Origin: JAJFFW01 sp963922595
GTDB lineage: Bacteria; Pseudomonadota; Alphaproteobacteria; Caulobacterales; Parvularculaceae
Assembly (NCBI GenBank): GCA_963922595.1
Contig: CAWUIM010000005.1
Coordinates: 32,739 to 96,738, forward strand
DNA length: 64,000 bases
Reading direction: 5' to 3'
The notes under the pieces: generated by a model
The model's input: only the letters and a program-made list of their open reading frames with translations
Told to the model about the DNA's origin: nothing
Databases searched by the model: none
In this document: piece after piece, positions 43,163-52,053 of the stretch
Position numbering within the stretch: position 1 is the first letter of the stretch
How the letters are laid out: each line of letters starts with the position of its first letter
Translations under genes and position numbers: made by a program

Positions 43163-43354
43163 TCATCTGTTCGTATAATCTATCGGATATTCATACTTAC
43201 GAATGCGTTCGAGAATCCGCATCCAGTTCTCTTCGCTCTCTGCGTCGCCTTCTTTTCGGCTCTGTTCGACTCTTCGTAATGCTTGCAGCGACGCGTCGCC
43301 GCCCCACGCCATCATGTTCAAGGCTTCTGTTTTTATTTTCTCCGTCGAGAACAT
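43163..43354 (-). CDS. Unknown 63-aa protein, first gene of the hemerythrin operon
   Basis: A short charged helical protein (MFSTEKIKTEALNMMAWGG, then QALRRVEQSRKEGDAESEE). The start ATG at 43354 has a CAGGAGG ribosome site, which rules out the longer frame to 43501. It is co-transcribed with the hemerythrin gene (three-base gap). A perfect FNR box lies 53-66 bases upstream. No family is recognised. Confidence 0.75.
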   Translation of the reverse strand: MFSTEKIKTEALNMMAWGGDASLQALRRVEQSRKEGDAESEENWMRILERIRKYEYPIDYTNR

Positions 43355-43406
43355 TATTTCCTCCTGTTTAGAACCAAGAGAAGACAAGCCTTGTTCCGGA
43401 TGCGCA

Positions 43407-43420
43407 TTGATCATGATCAA
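43407..43420. promoter_or_regulatory. FixK/FNR box TTGATCATGATCAA (hemerythrin operon)
   Basis: A fully symmetrical 14-bp box, 53-66 bases upstream of the start at 43354. Confidence 0.88.
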
Positions 43421-43442
43421 ACGGGTTGTATCTAACCGGAAT

Positions 43443-43670
43443 TTAACCCAACGGCGTGTTTCGCTCCCGCGCTGACGGACTGCGCCGAAGGATGTGAACA
43501 AGCCAGCCGGCGATCAATCCGACAGCGAAACTCGAAAAGATGACCACCGACAAATGCGGCCGCAGAACCCAGAACAGAATCGACACATCAATTCGCGCCA
43601 TATTCTGAAGGGCGAAGAATATCACGCTTACCGCAATCGCCAGCACAGTCCATTTGTAGATCGCTTTCAT
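43443..43670 (-). CDS. LapA/DUF1049-type small membrane protein
   Basis: A 75-aa protein with two transmembrane helices: WTVLAIAVSVIFFALQNMA and LSVVIFSSFAVGLIAGWLVHIL. The pattern FALQN...V...FW.......V....FA.G...GW matches the LapA (DUF1049) family, linked to lipopolysaccharide assembly in enteric bacteria. It ends in a basic tail. The FixK-like box at 43716 lies 46-59 bases upstream. Confidence 0.82.
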   Translation of the reverse strand: MKAIYKWTVLAIAVSVIFFALQNMARIDVSILFWVLRPHLSVVIFSSFAVGLIAGWLVHILRRSPSARERNTPLG

Positions 43671-43715
43671 GACGCACCTCCCGATCTGAGGAAAAAGCGA
43701 ATGACGTCTTCCGCA

Positions 43716-43729
43716 TTGATCTGCATCAG
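43716..43729. promoter_or_regulatory. FixK/FNR-like box TTGATCTGCATCAG (LapA-like gene)
   Basis: One mismatch to the consensus. It faces the leftward gene starting at 43670. Confidence 0.68.
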
Positions 43730-43753
43730 AGGCTATCGGGCCGCGAAGCGTTA

Positions 43754-43767
43754 TTGACGCCAGTCAA
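43754..43767. promoter_or_regulatory. FixK/FNR box TTGACGCCAGTCAA (P-type ATPase)
   Basis: TTGAC-N4-GTCAA, 61-74 bases upstream of the ATPase start at 43828. It is the second box in this divergent region. Confidence 0.83.
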
Positions 43768-43827
43768 CGCGTTCCGATCGGCGCCTTGTAAAAAAACCGC
43801 GCGCCTGGATAAAATCAAAGACCATTC

Positions 43828-46545
43828 ATGACGACTTCGCCAACGAAGCCTTGGCACGCGATGTCGGTGGACGAAACGTTCGCCGCCCTCGGCGGGCGAT
43901 CAGACGGCCTCAGCGCCGCTGAAGCCAACGCGCGCCTCGCGAAATATGGGCCCAATCAACTGCCTGAAACCGGCCGCTATTCGCGGCTGCGCATCATTCT
44001 GCGGCAATTGAATAATCCGTTGACCCTGATCCTCTTCGTGGCGATGGCGGTCTCCTTCGGGCTCGGCGAAAATACGGACGGCGTTTTCATTTTGCTGGTC
44101 GTCGTCATTAATGTGACGGTTGGCGCGTTTCAGGAGTGGCGCGCGGAGGCGAGCGCGGCTTCTCTCAAAAAGACCCTACTCATTTCCCCGACGGTTATTC
44201 GCGGCGGTAAAAGTATCAAAGTGGATATCGCGGAGATCGTCCCCGGCGATATTGTGCGCCTTGAATCCGGCGTGGTCGTCCCAGCCGACATGCGGCTTTC
44301 CTCCTCGCACGATCTCAAGATCGATGAATCCCTTCTTACGGGCGAGTCGAAGCCTGTTGAAAAAGCGCCGGAGAGCGCTTGCGATGCCGAGGCCCCGCTC
44401 GGCGACCGGATCAACATGGCCTATGCGGGTGCGATGGTCACGGAAGGCCGGGGCGCAGGCATTGTCTGCGCAACGGCGGCGCACACCGAGCTCGGCGGCA
44501 TTGCGCAAGCATTGTCAGGTCGTGGCGGACGACCGCCTCTTCTTGTGCGGATGGAAACGTTCACCGCCTGGATCGCCGTCCTCACGGTCGTGATTACGAT
44601 CCTGCTCGGCGCCGGACAGTATGCGCGCGGCGCGGCCCTTAGCGAAGTCTTCCTACTGACCGCCGCGCTCGCCGTGTCGGCCATTCCGGAAGGGTTGCCC
44701 ATCGCGATCACGGTGGCGCTTTCGGTCGCGTCAAGCCGGATGGGCAAACGCAACGTTATCGTTCGCAGCTTGCCCGCGGTCGAAGCGCTTGGCTCGTGCA
44801 CATTGATCGCCGCCGACAAAACAGGAACCCTCACCGCCAACCGGCTGACAGCGAAAAAAATCATTCTGGCGGACGGGACCGCGCTCGATATTGAAGGCGA
44901 AGGCCTCGAGCTTGAAGGCGTGGTGAGCCTTGCAGATGGCGCGCGCTTGCCGGCGGAAACGAGGGAGCGTCTGGACCGCCTCACCATAGCGGGCGTCCTG
45001 ACCAATGAGGCGGACCTTTCTGTCACCAACGGCGCGGTCGAAGCGCGCGGCGATACGGTGGACATTGCATTTCTCGTTCTAGCGACGAAAATCGGGTCCG
45101 ACGAAAAGACACTCCGCCGGGATTATCACACACGCGGCGCCATCCCCTATGAGTCCGACAACGGGTTTTCCGCCAGCTTCAATCAGAAAGACGATCGGTT
45201 TCTTGTCTCCGTGAAAGGCGCGCCGGAAGTGGTGTTGCCAATGTGCTCGAACTTCGACGCCGCCGCTGCGGAAAAACATCTGCATGAGCTTACAACAAAG
45301 GGCTTCCGCGTAATCGCACTCGCTGCGCGCGAGAGCATCGATAAACCGGCCGCGTTTTCACCCGAAAATCTCAAATCCCTCAACTTTCTTGGTTTCGTCG
45401 GCCTGATCGATCCTCTGCGCAGCGAAGCGCCCGACGCCGTTTCCGAAGCCGTGGACGCTGGCGTCGATATCCGGATGATCACCGGCGATCATCCCGAAAC
45501 GGCGCTCGCTATCGCGCAACAATTGGGACCGCGCTGGGCGCCGGGGGCGGTGTTAACGGGCGCGGCGCTGAAAAAACTTGAAGGCGAAGAGCGTGCGGAC
45601 GCGATCCTGAGGACCCAAGTCTATGCGCGCGTTGCGCCCACCCAGAAAAATCTCATTGTATCCGAGCTTCAAGACCACGGTCATTTCGTGGCCGTGACGG
45701 GCGACGGCGTGAATGACGCGCCCGCGCTCAAAACCGCGCATGTGGGCGTCGCCATGGGCGCCGGGGGCACAGACGTCGCGCGCGCCGCATCGGATCTGAT
45801 TATCACAGACGATAATTTCGCATCGATTGTGGCCGGCATTGAAGAAGGCCGCGCAGCCTACGATAATATCAGGAAAATCGTCTGGCTTTTAATCAGTACG
45901 GCGATCACCGAAGTCGTGGTCTTTGCTCTCGCCTTGTTCGCAGGCCTGCCCGTGCCGCTGACGGCGGTACAGATTTTGTGGCTCAACCTCGTAACCGAAG
46001 GCATTCAGGATGTGGCTCTCGCTTTTGAGGGTAAGGAACCTGACATCATGCGCCGTGCGCCGCGCAAACCGAAAGAACCGATCTTCAACCGACAAATGGT
46101 CGAGCAATGCCTTATTGTCGGGCTCTATATCGGCGCCCTCGCCTTCGCCATCTTCTATTGGCTCTATCAGGTGCAAGGCTTCACCGAAGAAGCGGCGCGC
46201 AATCTCGTGCTTCTCTTCCTGGTTTCCTTCAACAATTTTCATACGTTGAATTGCCGGTCGGAAACCCGGTCCGCCTTCTCGATCCCGCTGAGCGCAAATC
46301 CGTTTCTCATCGCCAGCATTTTCGCCGCACAAAGCCTGCATATCGTTGTTATGCATATTCCGTTGACGCAGCATGTGCTCGATGTGAGCCCCGTCACCCT
46401 TCAGCAATGGGCGAGCGCGATTGGCCTCGCCGCCACCGTGTTCGTATTAGGGGAAGCCTATAAGCTTGTTATTTCCCGCCCGCGCGCCCGGCGCATCGCA
46501 GCGCAGGCGGCCCCCGCGTCGCAACGTCTGGCGCCGGCGCCTTGA
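43828..46545 (+). CDS. P-type (P2-class) cation-transporting ATPase
   Basis: A 905-aa pump. An N-terminal cation-ATPase domain is followed by the LTGESKPV actuator loop, the phosphorylation motif with Asp330 in DKTGTLT, TGDGVNDAPALK and ten predicted helices. M4 has IPEGLPIAITVAL and M6 NLVTEGIQDVAL, which resemble Ca2+-type P2A pumps, but the ion cannot be named from this. A mycobacterial counterpart (CtpF) belongs to the hypoxia regulon. The FixK box at 43754 supports the same regulation here. Confidence 0.95.
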   Translation: MTTSPTKPWHAMSVDETFAALGGRSDGLSAAEANARLAKYGPNQLPETGRYSRLRIILRQLNNPLTLILFVAMAVSFGLGENTDGVFILLVVVINVTVGAFQEWRAEASAASLKKTLLISPTVIRGGKSIKVDIAEIVPGDIVRLESGVVVPADMRLSSSHDLKIDESLLTGESKPVEKAPESACDAEAPLGDRINMAYAGAMVTEGRGAGIVCATAAHTELGGIAQALSGRGGRPPLLVRMETFTAWIAVLTVVITILLGAGQYARGAALSEVFLLTAALAVSAIPEGLPIAITVALSVASSRMGKRNVIVRSLPAVEALGSCTLIAADKTGTLTANRLTAKKIILADGTALDIEGEGLELEGVVSLADGARLPAETRERLDRLTIAGVLTNEADLSVTNGAVEARGDTVDIAFLVLATKIGSDEKTLRRDYHTRGAIPYESDNGFSASFNQKDDRFLVSVKGAPEVVLPMCSNFDAAAAEKHLHELTTKGFRVIALAARESIDKPAAFSPENLKSLNFLGFVGLIDPLRSEAPDAVSEAVDAGVDIRMITGDHPETALAIAQQLGPRWAPGAVLTGAALKKLEGEERADAILRTQVYARVAPTQKNLIVSELQDHGHFVAVTGDGVNDAPALKTAHVGVAMGAGGTDVARAASDLIITDDNFASIVAGIEEGRAAYDNIRKIVWLLISTAITEVVVFALALFAGLPVPLTAVQILWLNLVTEGIQDVALAFEGKEPDIMRRAPRKPKEPIFNRQMVEQCLIVGLYIGALAFAIFYWLYQVQGFTEEAARNLVLLFLVSFNNFHTLNCRSETRSAFSIPLSANPFLIASIFAAQSLHIVVMHIPLTQHVLDVSPVTLQQWASAIGLAATVFVLGEAYKLVISRPRARRIAAQAAPASQRLAPAP

Positions 46546-46554
46546 TCCCGCTCA

Positions 46555-47682
46555 ATGCATAATTGGCGAAACGATAGAAAGTCTGATGACGTTGAAAGCG
46601 GCGAGGCTGCCATAGAGTTCCCAGAAGAACAAACCGGTTCCAAACCACGCGCGCCTTTCACTTCAATGAAAAAACAGCGGCGGCGCTGGATCGGCTTTTT
46701 GATCGTCGGGCTCGTCGCTGTTGCGGCGCTCATCTTTGTCGTCCTGAATGTGGGCGATATTGGCGGCTTCGCCGTGCAAGCCACGCGCGCCAAACCCGGA
46801 TGGCTCGCCGCCGCCGCCGCATCGCAGCTTCTCACCTATGCATGCGTCGCTGCTGTCTGGCGACGAATCCTGGACAGCACCGGCCACACAGTGGGCCTCA
46901 TGCGGCTTTATCCGCTCGCCATTGCAAAGATGTTTTCCGACCAGGCGATCCCCTCAGGCGGCGTCGCCGGGGCGGCTTTCGTCTTTCATGCGCTCGGTCG
47001 GCGCGGCGTCCCTTATAGCGACGCCTTCACGGTTTTCAGTTTTACCGCAATCACTTTTCTCGCCGCGTTTATGGCCGCTGCGATGGTCAGCCTTACCGCT
47101 ATCGCCATGGTCGACAACGCCTCACCGGTGCTGTCTACAAGCATCGCGGCCTTCGCCGCGGCCATGCTGTTCCTCATCCTGTGCGCATCGGCGATCTTAC
47201 TCACGGGCGTAAAGGCGCCGGCGTTCATAATGAAGCTTCCTCGGTATGAGGAGTTTTCTGATTGGATCAATACGACAGCACGATTTGTCACAACGGAGCG
47301 CGCGCTCTTCGCGGAGGTGACGCTCATGCATTTTGTCGTCCGCCTCTTTGACGGATTGACATTGTATCTTGTTTTCCTCGCCATTGGCGGCGACGCGTCC
47401 TACGCCGCGTGCTTTTTCGCCGTCGTCATCGCATCAGTCGCAGCGACCGTGGCGCCGATGCCGATGGGGCTTGGCACGTTTGAGGCCGGCATGATGGCGA
47501 CACTGAACGTTTTTGGCTTGCCGATTGAAGATGCGCTCACAGCCACCCTGATCTTCAGGGGCCTGACGCTCTGGTTGCCGTTAATTCCGGGATTTTACGT
47601 CATCCAACGTGAAATCCTCAGCCGGAAATCACAAGTTGCGAACGATCCAGCAATCGCGTCAGCGGACGGACAGGTTGATTGA
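46555..47682 (+). CDS. Lysylphosphatidylglycerol-synthase-TM / UPF0104 family membrane protein
   Basis: A 375-aa protein with a charged 40-residue N-terminus and about eight helices. The family signature VFHALGRRGVPYSDAF and the later PMGLGTFEAGMMATLNVFGLP match the flippase-like part of MprF (LPG_synthase_TM). Such stand-alone proteins probably move lipids across the membrane. It starts nine bases after the ATPase stop with no obvious ribosome site, suggesting translational coupling; an internal ATG at 46665 is an alternative start. Confidence 0.85.
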   Translation: MHNWRNDRKSDDVESGEAAIEFPEEQTGSKPRAPFTSMKKQRRRWIGFLIVGLVAVAALIFVVLNVGDIGGFAVQATRAKPGWLAAAAASQLLTYACVAAVWRRILDSTGHTVGLMRLYPLAIAKMFSDQAIPSGGVAGAAFVFHALGRRGVPYSDAFTVFSFTAITFLAAFMAAAMVSLTAIAMVDNASPVLSTSIAAFAAAMLFLILCASAILLTGVKAPAFIMKLPRYEEFSDWINTTARFVTTERALFAEVTLMHFVVRLFDGLTLYLVFLAIGGDASYAACFFAVVIASVAATVAPMPMGLGTFEAGMMATLNVFGLPIEDALTATLIFRGLTLWLPLIPGFYVIQREILSRKSQVANDPAIASADGQVD

Positions 47683-47688
47683 GATCAA
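47675..47688. promoter_or_regulatory. FixK/FNR box TTGATTGAGATCAA (CBS / PRTase genes)
   Basis: TTGAT-N4-ATCAA overlapping the end of the flippase-like gene, 119-132 bases upstream of the CBS start at 47807. Confidence 0.83.
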
Positions 47689-47806
47689 CGCGTCACTGTC
47701 TTTCCGATCATATAGTCAACTCCTAAGGCCCTCAGTAACGATTGTCTCGCGCGGCCGGCGCGCAGGCGGCGCTTCGCCGAGACAACACCATGTAAAGGAG
47801 GCATTC

Positions 47807-48226
47807 ATGACAAAAGTAAAAGAAGCCATGCACAAGAAGGCGGAGTGGCGCGACCCGTCAACGCCTGTGTCGGAGATCGCCAAGCTTATGCAAGATGAAG
47901 ATATCGGGGCTGTCCCGATCGGCGAAAACGATCGGCTCGTCGGCATGGTCACCGATCGCGACATCGCCTTGCGCGCCGTCGCCAACGGCGCCGACATCGC
48001 CAAGACCACGGCGCGCGACGTCATGTCCGAAGGTATCGTTTATTGCAAAGAGGAGGAAGATATCGAAGACGCCGTTGAATTGATGGAAAAAAAGGAACTC
48101 CGCCGGCTCCCGGTAATCAACGCCAAGAAAAGGCTTGTCGGCATGTTGAGCCTCGGCGATATCTCCCATGCGGCGAAATATGAGACCTCCGGCGAACTTC
48201 TCCAATCGGTGTCGGCGCATCATTAA
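47807..48226 (+). CDS. Tandem CBS-domain protein (copy 2)
   Basis: A 139-aa protein with AAAGGAGG before the ATG at 47807. Its two CBS repeats read VKEAMHKKAEWRDPSTPVSEI ... RLVGMVTDRDIALRAVANG and ARDVMSEGIVYCKEEEDI ... RLVGMLSLGDISHA. It is paralogous to 33669-34106. It probably senses adenylate or a similar ligand under energy limitation. Confidence 0.92.
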   Translation: MTKVKEAMHKKAEWRDPSTPVSEIAKLMQDEDIGAVPIGENDRLVGMVTDRDIALRAVANGADIAKTTARDVMSEGIVYCKEEEDIEDAVELMEKKELRRLPVINAKKRLVGMLSLGDISHAAKYETSGELLQSVSAHH

Positions 48227-48287
48227 CGCTCCCTTCCCTTAATTAGGCGCGTCGGACGATTAGCGACAACATGAAAGGCGGGTGTTG

Positions 48288-48974
48288 ATGACGGCTTTTG
48301 AAAATCGCGAAGAAGCAGGAAGGCTTCTGGCTGAACAGCTTAAGCGCTATGCAGGACCGGACGCCGTCATCTGCGCTCTGCCGCGCGGCGGCGCGCCCGT
48401 CGCTGCGCCAATCGCCAAAGCGCTCGGCGCCCCGCTATCGATTTTGTTCGTAAAGAAAATCGCTGCGCCGGCGCATCCGGAAGTGGCGATCGGCGCCATT
48501 GTGGACGGCGACGACCCGACTCTCGTGCGGAAAGACGACGTAATCGCCGCGCTGAACGTAAGCGAGCTTTACATCACCACCGAAAGTGATGCCGCGCTTG
48601 GCGAAATCGAGCGCAGGAAGCGGCTCTACGAAGACTTCAATCCGCCTATCGCCTTAAAGGACAAAACGGTTATCATTGTCGATGACGGGCTTGCGACGGG
48701 CGCGAGCATGGAGGCGGCCATCGAAGCGGCCAAAGCTGTAAACGCAAAGCGCGTCATCGCCGCGATACCCGTCGGTCCGTCTGAAACGGTTGCCCGGATC
48801 GGGCAAGCCGCCGATGAACTCATTTGCCTTGATACGCCGTCGCCGTTCTTATCAGTCAGTACGAGCTACGACGACTTCCCGCAGTTGGAAGATGCCGAAG
48901 TGATCAAAATCCTGATCGAAGCGCAAACGGCCGCCAACGACGATAGCGAACCGCCGCGCGTCGCGAAGATCTGA
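48288..48974 (+). CDS. Phosphoribosyltransferase-domain protein
   Basis: A 228-aa type I PRTase fold with the PRPP loop VIIVDDGLATGASMEAAIEA and an N-terminal AVICALPRGGAPVAAPIA segment. This form is common in stress and hypoxia loci and is often described as a putative PRTase without known substrate; it is not a clear purine or pyrimidine salvage enzyme. The ATG at 48288 follows AAAGGCGGG. It forms an operon with the CBS gene upstream. Confidence 0.9.
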   Translation: MTAFENREEAGRLLAEQLKRYAGPDAVICALPRGGAPVAAPIAKALGAPLSILFVKKIAAPAHPEVAIGAIVDGDDPTLVRKDDVIAALNVSELYITTESDAALGEIERRKRLYEDFNPPIALKDKTVIIVDDGLATGASMEAAIEAAKAVNAKRVIAAIPVGPSETVARIGQAADELICLDTPSPFLSVSTSYDDFPQLEDAEVIKILIEAQTAANDDSEPPRVAKI

Positions 48975-48997
48975 ACCGTATGCCTTCGCCAGAGCCG

Positions 48998-49444
48998 TCA
49001 GAGCGTGACTTCCTCTGTATGCCCGAATTCTTTTGAGTAATCGATCAGCGAAATGACCTTTGGGTCAATACGGAAATAAGCGAGCTCAAACGTATCGTCA
49101 GGGACATAATTTTCGGCCTCAGGAAATTTTTTGACAAGCAGCCTACCGAGTTTTTCAATTTCGTCGGCGTCCCCCACCCGATTGGCGACGGCGCCCATGG
49201 ACAAGCTGCGGATCGCGTCCCAGGAATCATATCGCGCATCGATTGTGAGCGAGACTTTATTATTCTTTTCGATATTGTGTGCTTTTTGCGAGTCTGTGGA
49301 CGTGCCGAAATAAATCGTCATGCCATCGTTGATGTAGCTGACCGTGGTGGCTTGCGGAAATCCATCGTCGCGGACGGTGGCGATGGTCATATCATTTGTG
49401 TCGTCGATAACCGACTGAATGAATTTTTCCTGATCAGGGCTCAT
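48998..49444 (-). CDS. Pyridoxamine-5'-phosphate-oxidase-like flavoprotein
   Basis: A 148-aa split-barrel protein: MTIATVRDDGFPQATTVSYIND, IYFGTSTDSQKAHNIEKNNKVSLTID and a C-terminal IDPKVISLIDYSKEFGHTE. It fits the PNPOx-like/general stress family that binds FMN or F420, not the true pyridoxine enzyme. The start ATG at 49444 has GGAG eight bases before it. The FixK box at 49500 lies 56-69 bases upstream. Confidence 0.9.
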   Translation of the reverse strand: MSPDQEKFIQSVIDDTNDMTIATVRDDGFPQATTVSYINDGMTIYFGTSTDSQKAHNIEKNNKVSLTIDARYDSWDAIRSLSMGAVANRVGDADEIEKLGRLLVKKFPEAENYVPDDTFELAYFRIDPKVISLIDYSKEFGHTEEVTL

Positions 49445-49499
49445 GTAGCATACTCCCATTGCGGCGCGCACACCTAATAAGACCATCGCTATTAACGCA

Positions 49500-49513
49500 T
49501 TGACGGGGGTCAA
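49500..49513. promoter_or_regulatory. FixK/FNR box TTGACGGGGGTCAA (PNPOx-like gene)
   Basis: TTGAC-N4-GTCAA upstream of the start at 49444. Confidence 0.82.
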
Positions 49514-49598
49514 TCATAAACGCGTTTTATAATTCGTGAGGAAATTAATTTATAGTTATTCTCAATCAGAGATCGCCGGCGACGCCTGAGCTAACTCG

Positions 49599-49612
49599 TT
49601 GACCCACGTCAA
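49599..49612. promoter_or_regulatory. FixK/FNR box TTGACCCACGTCAA (bactofilin-like gene)
   Basis: TTGAC-N4-GTCAA, 84-97 bases upstream of the start at 49696; the pair at 49500 and 49599 serves the divergent genes. Confidence 0.82.
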
Positions 49613-49695
49613 TTGAAGGGCCGCGCGCGCCGCCCATACTGAGCGACAACCACAAAACAACGCGTGCGATCACGCAGAGAGATGGGGACCGGCTA

Positions 49696-50883
49696 ATGGC
49701 GACGCGAAAAAGAACGATGTCAAAGTGGATTTTGTTCCTCCTACTGCTGGCGGCGTTACTCTTCGCGACCGGCGTCCTTCGCGCGCAAATCTCCACGCAG
49801 GCCGGCGAAACCGTCGACACTGGCGGGGCGCTTCCTGACATGGCGTTCTTTTCCGCCGGCGATCTGACAGTCAATGCAAAGTCAACGGACGATATTTTCG
49901 CGGCCGGCGGTGACGTTACGCTCAATGAGGCGCAGGCCGATCATATGATCGTTGCAGGCGGAGAAATCACAATCTCACAAGTGGCGTTTCACGATCTGAT
50001 CGTCGCAGGCGGCGACGTTGATTTTGTCAGCGGCACCGTTACCGATGATGTGGTCGCGGCTGGCGGCGATCTTCGGATCAACCCGCAATTCGCCATCAAG
50101 GGCTCGGCGATGCTGACCGGCGGCGAGGTCACAATCGATGCGCCGGTCGGCGCAGAGTTGCGCGCGGCCGCGGGCCGTTTGCGCCTAAACGCAGATGTTG
50201 CAGGCGACGCCCATCTTGTGGGCGACGACATCACCATTGCGCCGAACGTCACTATCGGCGGCGACCTTCGCTATCGCGCAAACACGTTCGAACTGGACCC
50301 GAGCGTCGTCGTCTCCGGAGAAGTAATTGAACTGGAACCCGCGACGCCGCCTGACGTTGAGCGTTGGGGCGTGCAAGCGGCGGCGGCCATTACGGTCTTT
50401 GCGCTGGCGTTTCTCGTGGGTCTCGCCATTCTTGTCATTGTGATCGCGCTCGCCCTCCCAGGCTTGATGAATAGTTCCGCAGAAATGATCCGGACAAAGC
50501 CGTTGCAAACGCTTGGCCTCGGATTTTTGATCGTCGCAGCCGCTCCAGTGGTGATCGCGCTTCTTCTCGCGACCGTGCTCGGCATCCCGCTGGCGATGAT
50601 GATTGTGGCGATCTACATCGCCGCCGCCCCGCTCGCTGTCGCGGCCTTCATTTACTACGCGGGGATGATTGCGCGGCGGACGATCTCAAAACCGGAGGCC
50701 CTTACGCCCGGCGCGGGATCGCGGATCGGCTGGACCGCGCTAGCGGCGGTCGCTTTGGTTCTCTTGGGCCTCATTCCGATCGCCGGCGGCTTCTTCTGGC
50801 TCGTCGCCTACACAATCGGCATGGGCGCCGTCATGACCTGCGGCGGCAAAGCTATGGCGCGCGCGGATATCACCGCAGCATAG
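49696..50883 (+). CDS. Bactofilin-like beta-helix protein with C-terminal membrane domain
   Basis: A 395-aa protein. An N-terminal signal or anchor segment (KWILFLLLLAALLFATG) is followed by about 150 residues of short repeated D/N-I-x-A-A-G-G-D/E strands (IFAAGGDVTLNEAQ, IVAGGEITISQV, VVAAGGDLRIN). This is a right-handed beta-helix as in bactofilins and related polymer-forming proteins. The C-terminal third has four to five transmembrane helices. The domain order suggests an envelope protein with an external beta-helix. Confidence 0.85.
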   Translation: MATRKRTMSKWILFLLLLAALLFATGVLRAQISTQAGETVDTGGALPDMAFFSAGDLTVNAKSTDDIFAAGGDVTLNEAQADHMIVAGGEITISQVAFHDLIVAGGDVDFVSGTVTDDVVAAGGDLRINPQFAIKGSAMLTGGEVTIDAPVGAELRAAAGRLRLNADVAGDAHLVGDDITIAPNVTIGGDLRYRANTFELDPSVVVSGEVIELEPATPPDVERWGVQAAAAITVFALAFLVGLAILVIVIALALPGLMNSSAEMIRTKPLQTLGLGFLIVAAAPVVIALLLATVLGIPLAMMIVAIYIAAAPLAVAAFIYYAGMIARRTISKPEALTPGAGSRIGWTALAAVALVLLGLIPIAGGFFWLVAYTIGMGAVMTCGGKAMARADITAA

Positions 50884-50955
50884 TCCATCGTGACAAAATC
50901 AACTCGTAAACGTTTCGCCAAAGGTGCGACCGACCATTTGCCCGCACGCAGGCAA

Positions 50956-52023
50956 TTATTCTTTACTTAAATCTTTTTCGCCGCAAGATTCACGAACGAC
51001 CAATTCGACCGGCAGTGTTTCCGGTCCCGCAGGCGTTCCCTGCAACGTCGCGAGCATCTTTTCCACCAGGATTTTTCCGCCATGCTTTATATCTTGACGA
51101 ATGGTCGTGAGACTGGGGTTAACGTGGGCGCCGGCCGGCACATCGTCAAAACCAACAACGGAAACGTCGCGCGGCACGTCGACGCCCTGCTCTCGCAACG
51201 CCGCAATCGCAGCAAGCGCAATCATGTCGCTGGCGGCGAAGATGGCGTCGAAGGCCGGATACATAGCCGCGAGCGGGGCGACCGCCCGGCGCGCGCCTTC
51301 AATATCGAATGGCGCATCGACAACCTGGCCGTCGCTCGGCTTTAACCCCGCCGCTTCAAGAGCCGTGCGATATCCCGCGAAACGCTGACCAATTTCAGGC
51401 AACGTTGTGTCGCCAAGAAAGACAATCGATTTTCGCCCTAGCGAAAGCAGATGTTGGGTCGCCATAAACCCGCCGCCGAAATTATCACTTCCAACAACGC
51501 AATAGTCCTGCGCGTCATCTATCGCGCCCCAGACAACCACGCGCCTTTGCGCCCTTGCGAAATCCCGGATCTCGGAGCGGTGGCGCCCTTGGCCCACAAA
51601 CACGACGCCGTCCGCACGCCCGCCGAGAAAGGCGCATCCCGGACGTTCGGGGTCCCAGGGCGTCGATTTCGTCAGGAGCACGTCATATTGATGCGTCGCA
51701 ATTTCGTCCGTTAGCGTCGCCAGCATATCAACGAAAAACGGATCTGAAACTTGCTGCAACGTTCCCGGCTCGATGGGAAAAACCACTTCGATGGAGCGTG
51801 TTTGACCGAGCGCTAGATTTCGCGCCTGCTCGTTAACGGTGAAGTTCGCAGCCTTGGCGATTTTTAAAATGCGCTCGCGCGTGCTTTCCGCGACAAGCGT
51901 GCTGCCGGATAAAGCGCGCGAGACAGTGGATTCCGATACGCCAGCCATCGCCGCGATCTCACCCATGGTGGTGATCGCTTGCTTTTCAGGTTTCGCCTTC
52001 GGTAATTCAGTCGTGTCCGACAT
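50956..52023 (-). CDS. LacI-family transcription regulator of the sugar locus
   Basis: A 355-aa repressor with the N-terminal LacI HTH (MGEIAAMAGVSESTVSRALSGS) and hinge (ARNLALGQTRSI), followed by a periplasmic-binding-protein-like sugar-sensing domain. Its probable operators are the two GCAA-N4-6-TTGC palindromes in the SSS/TonB intergenic region (55346 and 55455), which fit the CG-centred LacI consensus. It is the last gene of the symporter-glucosidase operon and is likely self-regulated with it; the inducer is probably an alpha-glucoside. Confidence 0.92.
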   Translation of the reverse strand: MSDTTELPKAKPEKQAITTMGEIAAMAGVSESTVSRALSGSTLVAESTRERILKIAKAANFTVNEQARNLALGQTRSIEVVFPIEPGTLQQVSDPFFVDMLATLTDEIATHQYDVLLTKSTPWDPERPGCAFLGGRADGVVFVGQGRHRSEIRDFARAQRRVVVWGAIDDAQDYCVVGSDNFGGGFMATQHLLSLGRKSIVFLGDTTLPEIGQRFAGYRTALEAAGLKPSDGQVVDAPFDIEGARRAVAPLAAMYPAFDAIFAASDMIALAAIAALREQGVDVPRDVSVVGFDDVPAGAHVNPSLTTIRQDIKHGGKILVEKMLATLQGTPAGPETLPVELVVRESCGEKDLSKE

Positions 52024-52053
52024 AATTTATATTTAACACCAGCGTGTCGCGCA

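Noticed and set aside
46542..46555. TTGATCCCGCTCAA, which fits TTGA-N6-TCAA
   Set aside because: It overlaps the ATPase stop and the start codon of the next gene, so it cannot act as an upstream activator site; the half sites are also weaker than the others.
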